From Treponema sp. (GTDB taxonomy: Bacteria; Spirochaetota; Spirochaetia; Treponematales; Breznakiellaceae), in assembly GCA_031263435.1 (NCBI GenBank), contig JAISFT010000275.1:1-8491 (forward strand): a stretch of DNA of 8,491 nucleotides, read 5' to 3'. Both the position numbers and the translations under genes were made by a program. Of this stretch, positions 1 through 4,315 are shown in pieces; position 1 is the stretch's first letter, and every line of letters starts with the position of its first letter. Under the pieces are notes generated by a model. It did not search any database, was not told the DNA's origin, and saw only the letters and a program-made list of their open reading frames with translations.

Positions 1-231
1 CTTGCGGTGGTTGACGATCCGCAGAGGGGTTCCCTTTTCCTGGGGATAGGCATTGCCTCCGGGCTTGCCATAGCCTTTTCCGCCATTGCCCAGGGCCAGG
101 CGGGCGCCGCCGGCGCGGATGCCACCGCTGAAACCGGCAAGGGCTTTGTCAACTACATGATGATCGTGGGTATCTGCGAAACCGTAGCTATTTTTGCGAT
201 GGTCCTTTCGATGATCAGCCTGAGCCTGTAG
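1..231 (+). CDS. atpK: V-type ATP synthase/ATPase subunit K (proteolipid ring), 3' part
   Basis: This is the C-terminal 76 residues of a membrane rotor-ring subunit of a V/A-type ATPase, which carries H+ or Na+ across the inner membrane as the ring turns. The frame is open to the left edge, so the true start lies outside the window; the first in-window start-like codon (GTG at 7) is internal. Two hydrophobic helices are visible. The first is Gly/Ala-rich and includes an AIAQG motif. The second contains GICETVAIFAMV, whose Glu sits where the family's ion-carrying carboxylate lies in the last helix. The Gln in AIAQG may match a Na+ ligand known in Enterococcus NtpK, so Na+ coupling is possible but not shown. 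It ends at TAG 229-231, directly before ispG in the same frame. Other V-ATPase genes presumably lie upstream. Confidence 0.88.
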   Translation, partial: LAVVDDPQRGSLFLGIGIASGLAIAFSAIAQGQAGAAGADATAETGKGFVNYMMIVGICETVAIFAMVLSMISLSL

Positions 232-237
232 TTACTT

Positions 238-1374
238 TTGAGGCAGAAAAATGCCATCCGGATCGGCGGCTTTGACCATGTCCGGGCCGTTTATGTAGGC
301 GGTGGGCATCCGGTACTCATCCAGACCATGTGGAAGGACCGGCTTTCCGCCGCGGACCTTGAAGGTCCCGCGGGAGAGGCGGTCCTGGCCCGGATTGATC
401 GTCTGGAGGCTATGGGCTGCGGCCTCCTCCGCTTTGCGGTGCCGGACCTGGCAGCCGCCGAAGTTTTAGGGGAACTGGCCTCCCGGGTCAGCCTTCCCCT
501 GGTGGCGGATATCCATTTCGATTACCGGATTGCCCTCCGGTGCCTTGATTTCCCCATTGCAAAGATCCGTATCAACCCCGGTAATATCGGCGGCCGCGAC
601 AAGGTGGCGGCGGTGCTGGAGAAGGCACAGGCAAAAAACCGGCCCATCCGCATCGGGGTTAACGCGGGGAGTCTGCCCCAGGACCTGCGGCGGGACGTGG
701 AGCAGGGGAGGCTGGACCGCCATTCGGCCCTGGTGGAGGCGGCGGTCCGGGAACTGGGTATCTTCCGGGAATTGGGATTCCTTAACGGTATTGTTTCCCT
801 CAAGGCCTCCGGAATATCCGATACTATAAGGGCAAACCGCCTGTTCGCGGAAAGGGAATATTCCCTGGGGGAAGGAACGGTTCCCCTCCACGTGGGGGTT
901 ACCGAGGCGGGACCTCTGGTGGCGGGGGTGGTGCGGAATACCGCGGCCCTTTTAAGCCTGTTGGCCGATGGCATCGGCGATACCATCCGGGTTTCCCTTT
1001 CGGATACCATGGAAAACGAGCTTATCGCCGGCCGGGAGATCCTGGGGGCCCATGCCGATATCCGGGCTGGGAAGCCGCCGTCGGGGATACGGATCGTATC
1101 CTGTCCCCGCTGCGGCAGGAACAGTTTTGACACCCACGGCTTTACCGAAAGGTGTTTGTCCCGGCTCTACAGCCTGCCCGGGAGCGGGACGGTGGCCATT
1201 ATGGGCTGTGCAGTCAACGGCCCCGGAGAGGCCCGGGATGCGGATCTGGGGATCACCGGCGCGGGGGACAAGGTGCTGATCTTCCGCCGGGGCGCCGTCA
1301 TCCGGACGGTCCGGGCGGAAGACGCGGAACATGCATTTTTTGAGGAACTGGAAAAATGGCAGGAAGTATTATAG
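238..1374 (+). CDS. ispG: 4-hydroxy-3-methylbut-2-enyl diphosphate synthase (flavodoxin/ferredoxin)
   Basis: IspG (GcpE) converts 2-C-methylerythritol 2,4-cyclodiphosphate to HMBPP in the cytosolic MEP isoprenoid pathway, using a 4Fe-4S cluster. The 378-residue product has the bacterial single-length form: a TIM-barrel part (residues about 5-265, with GGGHPVLIQTM and RINPGNIG) and a C-terminal cluster domain. The cluster ligands are present: CPRC at Cys289/Cys292 and Cys324 in MGCAVNGPGE. Glu331 in NGPGE is the expected catalytic acid. The enzyme therefore looks intact. TTG 238 is the only workable start: the upstream codon run reaches the atpK stop (TAG 229) after two codons, and the next in-frame Met (31) is inside the conserved core. 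I see no good Shine-Dalgarno, so translation may be coupled to atpK. The N-terminus reads GGFDHVRAVYVGGG, slightly longer than usual. Confidence 0.96.
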   Translation: MRQKNAIRIGGFDHVRAVYVGGGHPVLIQTMWKDRLSAADLEGPAGEAVLARIDRLEAMGCGLLRFAVPDLAAAEVLGELASRVSLPLVADIHFDYRIALRCLDFPIAKIRINPGNIGGRDKVAAVLEKAQAKNRPIRIGVNAGSLPQDLRRDVEQGRLDRHSALVEAAVRELGIFRELGFLNGIVSLKASGISDTIRANRLFAEREYSLGEGTVPLHVGVTEAGPLVAGVVRNTAALLSLLADGIGDTIRVSLSDTMENELIAGREILGAHADIRAGKPPSGIRIVSCPRCGRNSFDTHGFTERCLSRLYSLPGSGTVAIMGCAVNGPGEARDADLGITGAGDKVLIFRRGAVIRTVRAEDAEHAFFEELEKWQEVL

Positions 1375-1386
1375 GATTGAATTCGA

Positions 1387-1417
1387 GGCCCGGGGGTCAG
1401 CTTCAACCACCCGGGCT
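1387..1417 (+). terminator. GC-rich hairpin after ispG, weak terminator or attenuator
   Basis: GCCCGGG (1388-1394) pairs with CCCGGGC (1410-1416). The stem continues as GGT (1395-1397) with ACC (1406-1408), with one bulged A at 1409. The loop is about 8 nt. Downstream is only TGAGAATTTTAT, so the U-run is short and delayed by five bases. It starts 12 nt after the ispG stop and ends 24 nt before the next gene, which suits partial termination, mRNA 3'-end protection, or control of the following gene. The ribosome-binding site of that gene lies just beyond the stem. Confidence 0.45.
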
Positions 1418-1441
1418 GAGAATTTTATAGGAGTAGTGTGA

Positions 1442-1936
1442 ATGAAGAAGAAATTTCTGTTGTTCTGTCTTGTGGGTTTCCTGGCGATTCCCGCATTTGC
1501 AGATCATCCCACTAACAAAATCGGGCTGGGTTTGTTTGCCGGCGGCGGTTTTGGTAGTGTAGCCGGGTTCAACCCCGGTGTTTCCCTGAAATTCCCCAAT
1601 TTACCGGTTTATTGGGGTATTAATGCCTCTATAGGCGGCGGTACGGTCGGTCTCAGTGTTTCCGGAGATTATTACCTCATCGATCAAAACCTGGTAAAGA
1701 TCGGTTCTTCCAATCTGGGCTGGTTTCTGGGTCTGGGTGCTTTCACCCATATTTATTTTGGCAATTCCACTTCCTTTGCCTTGGGCGCCCGGCTGCCGAT
1801 TGGCTTATCATGGCAAATCAACAGGACCTTTGAACTTTTCATGGATGTAGTTCCCGGGATTGGTGTCGGATTTAATCGTGGTTCGCTCTTTTATTTTGTC
1901 GGGGCGGGTGAATTGGGGCTGCGGCTCTGGATCTAA
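1442..1936 (+). CDS. Secreted small outer-membrane beta-barrel-like protein
   Basis: This 164-residue protein has a clear signal peptide (MKKK, hydrophobic core, cleavage expected after AFA at residue 20). The rest is short glycine-rich amphipathic segments: IGLGLFAGGGFG, WGINASIGGGTVGLSVSGDYYLI, WFLGLGAF, FALGARLPIGLSW, ELFMDVVPGIGVGF, YFVGAGELGLRLWI. Roughly eight beta strands with alternating aromatic residues and an aromatic near the C-terminus fit a small outer-membrane barrel. The GARLPIGLSW...ELFMDVVPG stretch reminds me of spirochaetal DUF3996/OmpA-barrel-like proteins, but I cannot verify that. The start is ATG 1442, with GGAG at 1430-1433 eight nt upstream. The gene is visibly richer in A/T than its neighbours. 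The job is unknown: porin, adhesin and structural roles are all open. Confidence 0.78.
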   Translation: MKKKFLLFCLVGFLAIPAFADHPTNKIGLGLFAGGGFGSVAGFNPGVSLKFPNLPVYWGINASIGGGTVGLSVSGDYYLIDQNLVKIGSSNLGWFLGLGAFTHIYFGNSTSFALGARLPIGLSWQINRTFELFMDVVPGIGVGFNRGSLFYFVGAGELGLRLWI

Positions 1937-1966
1937 CGGTTTATTGCGCTTTGCGCATAAAACCGT
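1936..1966 (+). promoter_or_regulatory. Hairpin 1 of the leader before the TPR gene
   Basis: ACGGTTT (1936-1942) pairs with AAACCGT (1960-1966). A 2x2 internal mismatch follows, then TGCGC (1945-1949) pairs with GCGCA (1953-1957) around a TTT loop. The stem begins at the last base of the upstream stop codon. No T-run follows on either strand, so it is not a classical terminator. It could be a 3'-end structure of the barrel gene mRNA or the first part of the downstream leader. Confidence 0.5.
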
Positions 1967-1978
1967 GTAACAATTCGG

Positions 1979-2010
1979 GGCTCTTTCAGGACCTTGGTTT
2001 TGAAAGGGCC
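1979..2010 (+). promoter_or_regulatory. Hairpin 2 of the leader before the TPR gene
   Basis: GGCTCTTTCA (1979-1988) pairs over ten positions with TGAAAGGGCC (2001-2010), with a single G-U wobble (T1982/G2007). The loop is 12 nt. It lies entirely in the gap if the downstream gene starts at GTG 2084. Its function is not known. Confidence 0.45.
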
Positions 2011-2015
2011 GTCTT

Positions 2016-2037
2016 GCAGGCGGCTTGAGCCGCCTGC
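2016..2037 (+). promoter_or_regulatory. Hairpin 3, perfect 9-bp GC stem in the TPR-gene leader
   Basis: GCAGGCGGC (2016-2024) and GCCGCCTGC (2029-2037) form a perfect stem with loop TTGA. The nearest T-run (ATTTTT, 2051-2056) lies 13 nt after the stem, too far for a standard intrinsic terminator. The hairpin ends 46 nt before the preferred GTG start. It could be a terminator-like or protective stem, or a dispersed palindromic repeat. Confidence 0.5.
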
Positions 2038-2072
2038 GCCCATGGTTGGGATTTTTGTAACAAAGGGGTTTC

Positions 2073-2076
2073 GGAG
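2073..2076 (+). promoter_or_regulatory. Ribosome-binding site that decides the TPR-gene start
   Basis: GGAG lies seven nt before GTG 2084. The other in-frame starts (TTG 1994 and ATG 2042) have no comparable site, and both would put a long polar stretch before the signal peptide. Confidence 0.6.
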
Positions 2077-2083
2077 CAGGCAG

Positions 2084-3235
2084 GTGTTCGGGCCGATAAA
2101 GAAAGGCTGTTTGTTGTTCATCCTCTTTCTGCTCCTGACCGTCGCCTACGCCCAGGAAGCGCGGCCGTGGTGGTATATCCTGGAACAGGGGAAGCTACTG
2201 TTCCGTCAGGGAGACTACGGCAGCGCCCTCCTGGCTTTTGAAGATGCCCGCCGGCAGCGCTACGACAGGTATGCCGGTATGGAACGGGATCTTATCAATT
2301 TTTTGTCCATGCCCGAGGTCCGGGGCATAGGGGATTCCCTTACCATCCTTGAATCGTATATTGCAGAACGGCGTCATGTGGATGTGGAAAAAGCCCTGGG
2401 GGAATTGTACTACCAGGTGTCCCGGGAGAGTCTGCAGGATTCCGCGCTCCGGGCCCTGGAGGAACTGGGGAAATACAAGGATTACCCGGAGGCGGAATAC
2501 TGGATAGGGGAGATCTACCGGGTAGAAGGAGAACTGAACCTGGCCCTGGGACAGTACCGCAAGGCCCTGGCCCAAAGCGCCCTGTTGGAGGATCCGAATT
2601 TTGAACTGGAACTGCTTTACAAAACGGCAGATCTCTACCGGATCCGTCAGGAATTCAGGCAGATGGAAGAGACCCTGTTGAAAATCGTAGAGGAGAACAA
2701 CGTCCGGGGCGAAGCCTGGGATCCCCTCTGGCAGGGGAGTGCGGGGAATTCCGGGAGTTTTGTACGGGATTCCATGTCCCGGACTCTGGAAAATTCAGGC
2801 CCGGAGCGCTTCCTTGTGATGTACCGCTACAACAACGGCCTTGTGGAAAGGGCTCACCGTCTTTTGGGCTTTTACTATTATGCCTCCAGCCGTTACAACC
2901 GGGCGGCGGAGCATCTCATGTTTGCCTTTCTTATTCAGAATTCCATACTTATCGGGGAAATACAGCGGAGCCGCTACGATTTTGTCTTTGAATCCCTGGA
3001 AAACCTGTTGAATTCCCTGCCGCGGGGGGAGGAGCTTTTGGATTACATCGGCCAGGTAGAGTACTACCGCTGCGCCTACTACCTGGGCAGTTCCCTCTAC
3101 GGCATCGGCAGGGAAGCTTCCGCCCGGATCCTCTGGACATTTCTGGGCGGCCGGCAGCAGATTGGGCAGTGGAGCGGCAGGGCCCTGGCCCAGCTTCAAC
3201 GCCCCTCATTGGAAACGGCCGTTGAAAATCCCTAA
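2084..3235 (+). CDS. Secreted TPR-repeat protein
   Basis: This 383-residue protein starts at GTG 2084. That choice gives a compact signal peptide (MFGPIKKG, then a Leu-rich core, predicted cleavage after AYA at residue 23). An earlier ATG at 2042 would add 14 residues and lacks a ribosome-binding site. The mature part is almost all helical, with TPR-like pairs around residues 31-60 (YILEQGKLLFRQGDYGSALL), 135-165 (AEYWIGEIYRVEGELNLALG), 175-205 and 250-285 (LLGFYYYASSRYNRAAEHLM). A further pair lies near 325-355. A Gly/Ser-rich polar segment (about 215-240) splits the repeats into two blocks. Such periplasmic TPR proteins usually scaffold envelope complexes; the partner here is unknown. The Cys at residue 9 is before the hydrophobic core, so it is not a lipobox. 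The next gene has its own promoter 17 nt downstream. Confidence 0.75.
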   Translation: MFGPIKKGCLLFILFLLLTVAYAQEARPWWYILEQGKLLFRQGDYGSALLAFEDARRQRYDRYAGMERDLINFLSMPEVRGIGDSLTILESYIAERRHVDVEKALGELYYQVSRESLQDSALRALEELGKYKDYPEAEYWIGEIYRVEGELNLALGQYRKALAQSALLEDPNFELELLYKTADLYRIRQEFRQMEETLLKIVEENNVRGEAWDPLWQGSAGNSGSFVRDSMSRTLENSGPERFLVMYRYNNGLVERAHRLLGFYYYASSRYNRAAEHLMFAFLIQNSILIGEIQRSRYDFVFESLENLLNSLPRGEELLDYIGQVEYYRCAYYLGSSLYGIGREASARILWTFLGGRQQIGQWSGRALAQLQRPSLETAVENP

Positions 3236-3252
3236 ACCCTGCTTCGGACAGG

Positions 3253-3282
3253 TTGACATGACGCGTTTTTTCGTAGTATCTT
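3253..3282 (+). promoter_or_regulatory. Probable sigma-70 promoter for the zinc-ribbon/rpsT block
   Basis: A perfect -35 box, TTGACA, lies at 3253-3258. Candidate -10 boxes are TAGTAT (3274-3279, 15-nt spacer) and TATCTT (3277-3282, 18-nt spacer); each matches TATAAT at four of six bases. The spacer holds a T6 run (3266-3271). It sits between the TPR stop and the 56-residue gene, in the only gap leading into this block. Confidence 0.6.
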
Positions 3283-3321
3283 AACACCATACTGAATGCC
3301 GAATGGCAAGGAGATGAGCAG

Positions 3322-3492
3322 ATGGCCCAGGCCAGTAAAAACTCGCGTACATCCAGCGCCACGCAGAAATTCTTTTGTTCCTGCGGTGGTGAAGTCAGGA
3401 TGAAGACCCTTTTTGAAAATGGCAAGATTAAGAATGTTGCCGAATGTGAAAAGTGCAAGCGTCTTGAACGCCGTCCCTCGGATTTCAAATAA
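3322..3492 (+). CDS. Small zinc-ribbon-like protein (56 aa), unknown function
   Basis: A short gene easily missed by length cut-offs. ATG 3322 follows AAGGAG (3308-3313) by 8 nt, and a TTGACA promoter lies about 40 nt further up. The 56-residue product has a Ser/Thr/Lys/Gln-rich tail (residues 1-16), then FFCSCGGEVRMKTLFENGK, then ECEKCKRLERRPSDFK. Cys19/Cys21 (CxC) and Cys42/Cys45 (CxxC) lie about 20 residues apart, spaced as in a rubredoxin-like or ribosomal-type zinc ribbon. The protein is basic overall, which suits RNA or ribosome binding, although this is inference. It precedes rpsT by 112 nt and probably shares its transcript. I do not recognise the family. It is not L31, L33 or L36 by motif. 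Confidence 0.82.
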   Translation: MAQASKNSRTSSATQKFFCSCGGEVRMKTLFENGKIKNVAECEKCKRLERRPSDFK

Positions 3493-3604
3493 GAGCGAGT
3501 CTGTTGATACATCGGTAACAGGGTTCCTGAACAGTACGGATGGTCAACATAATTCCGGTAAACGCGGAGCGTAAAGGTGTTTATCGTATGTGGAGGGTTT
3601 CCTT
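3493..3604 (+). other. 112-nt gap: probable rpsT leader
   Basis: This gap holds no reading frame I would accept and no clear terminator. GTTGAT (3503-3508) can pair with GTCAAC (3543-3548), with a G-U at the inner end, enclosing a smaller CAGG/CCTG stem. It also contains GTAACAGGGTTCC (from 3515), resembling a motif seen in two other gaps. S20 mRNA leaders are regulatory in some bacteria; whether this one is cannot be judged from one sequence. I see no convincing independent promoter. Confidence 0.35.
3592..3596 (+). promoter_or_regulatory. Ribosome-binding site for the TTG start of rpsT
   Basis: GGAGG with an 8-nt spacer to TTG 3605. It overlaps the upstream in-frame GTG at 3590, which excludes that GTG as the start. 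Confidence 0.75.
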
Positions 3605-3880
3605 TTGGCAGCTAAGAGCAGTTCCGCTGAAAAGCGTCATCGTCAGAGTGAAGAGCGCCGGCTTCGGAATAAATCGGCAAAAAGCGCGGTAAGAACCAGC
3701 GCCAAAAAGTTTATTACACTGGCCCGGAAAAAGGATGTGGCGGAGGCGGAGGCGGCGCTTAGGGATATGATCAAGAAGCTCGACACCGCCGCCGGAAAGG
3801 GAATCATCAAAAAGAACACCGCCGCCCGGAAAAAATCCCGGATGCAGCGGTTTTTTAATTCAATAAAAGCCGCCCAGTGA
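3605..3880 (+). CDS. rpsT: 30S ribosomal protein S20
   Basis: S20 is a three-helix primary binder of 16S rRNA at the bottom of the small subunit. The 91-residue product (family about 85-90) starts MAAKSSSAEKRHRQSEERR and is very basic throughout. It has the usual SAEKR...RN.S.KS..RT..KK opening and a C-terminal KKNTAARKKSRMQRFFN helix region. The start is TTG 3605, because GGAGG (3592-3596) sits eight nt before it and the protein then begins like other S20 proteins; an in-frame GTG at 3590 overlaps that GGAGG. E. coli rpsT also starts with UUG, and that codon matters for its autoregulation. It probably shares a transcript with the zinc-ribbon gene. The next gene, for HU, follows after 84 nt with a hairpin-rich gap. 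Confidence 0.95.
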   Translation: MAAKSSSAEKRHRQSEERRLRNKSAKSAVRTSAKKFITLARKKDVAEAEAALRDMIKKLDTAAGKGIIKKNTAARKKSRMQRFFNSIKAAQ

Positions 3881-3882
3881 TC

Positions 3883-3941
3883 GGGCCCTGCCGGTAATGC
3901 GGACATTATTGGCAGCCCTTTCCGAAACGATTCCCGGGCTG
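3883..3941 (+). promoter_or_regulatory. Two mutually exclusive hairpins between rpsT and the HU gene
   Basis: Stem A: CTGCCGGTAAT (3888-3898) pairs along its full length with ATTATTGGCAG (3905-3915), with two G-U wobbles and loop GCGGAC. GGG (3883-3885) can add to CCC (3916-3918) across a CC bulge, and a TTT follows. Stem B: CAGCCC (3913-3918) pairs with GGGCTG (3936-3941). Both stems use 3913-3918, so only one can form at full length. Stem B ends 23 nt before the HU start. This resembles an attenuator or a partial terminator separating rpsT from HU expression. Confidence 0.45.
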
Positions 3942-3964
3942 TGTATGCGGCATGGTGGAACGTG

Positions 3965-4315
3965 ATGGCGGTTGAAAAGTATACCAAAGCGGCCATTGTC
4001 GACTCCCTGTTAAAAAAAACCGGAATAAGCCGGAAAGACGTTCGAACGGTTGTTGATTTATTTATTGATGAAATAAAAGAAGCGCTGATGCAGAATTCGG
4101 CTATTGAATTAAGGGGTTTTGGTACTTTTGAGGTCAAGCTCCGCAAAGGCCGATTGGGGGCCCGAAACCCCCGAACCGGGGAGGAAGTAATGGTTACTTC
4201 CCACGGCACCGCAATTTTCAGGCCGGGCCGGGAATTAAAACAAGCTGTTTGGAATATAGGGCAGGCCGGGCCTGCCGATACGCAGGCCGCAGTGGACAAT
4301 CATGAATCTGATTAA
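3965..4315 (+). CDS. HU/IHF-family nucleoid DNA-binding protein
   Basis: A small dimeric protein that bends DNA and compacts the nucleoid. The 116-residue product (usual 90-100) has the N-terminal helices (YTKAAIVDSLLKKTGISRKD, residues 6-25), then ELRGFGTFEVKLRK (49-61) and the DNA-arm signature GARNPRTGE (65-73), whose Pro69 is the intercalating residue. The core closes with FRPGRELKQAV. A polar tail of about 20 residues (97-116, ending DNHESD) exceeds the family core; its codons overlap the lnt start. ATG 3965 is preferred over GTG 3941, since GGTGG (3954-3958) lies just upstream and the protein then starts MAVEKYTK, as family members do. The sequence does not separate HU from IHF subunits. 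T. pallidum has an HU-like gene in what I recall as the same setting. Confidence 0.93.
   Translation: MAVEKYTKAAIVDSLLKKTGISRKDVRTVVDLFIDEIKEALMQNSAIELRGFGTFEVKLRKGRLGARNPRTGEEVMVTSHGTAIFRPGRELKQAVWNIGQAGPADTQAAVDNHESD
4260..4276 (+). repeat. Inverted repeat inside the 3' end of the HU gene
   Basis: GGCAGGC (4260-4266) and GCCTGCC (4270-4276) form a perfect 7-bp stem with loop CGG. It lies in the codons for the polar HU tail, 25 nt before the lnt start. It could slow ribosomes or affect lnt initiation, or may simply reflect Gly/Pro codons in GC-rich DNA. It shares the GCAGGC core with the stem at 2016-2037. Confidence 0.4.

Noticed and set aside
522..1133. Long open frame on the minus strand (203 codons) inside ispG.
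   Set aside because: The plus-strand ispG is unmistakable, with all its cluster cysteines. The antisense product has no motif or hydrophobic pattern, and GC-rich genes commonly leave such open antisense frames.
1994..2083. Longer N-terminus for the TPR protein from TTG 1994 or ATG 2042.
   Set aside because: Neither has a ribosome-binding site, both read through or next to strong hairpins, and both move the signal peptide inward by many residues. GTG 2084 has GGAG at proper spacing.
3493..3604. Possible tRNA or other structured RNA gene, suggested by GGGTTCCTGAAC.
   Set aside because: No acceptor, D or anticodon arms can be laid around it; GTTC/GAAC is only a short palindrome.
3941..3964. 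Upstream GTG start for the HU protein.
   Set aside because: It adds MYAAWWNV before the family's usual start, and it overlaps the hairpin at 3936-3941.
3643..4299. Minus-strand frame spanning rpsT and the HU gene.
   Set aside because: It crosses two well-defined plus-strand genes and their gap, with no recognisable domain.
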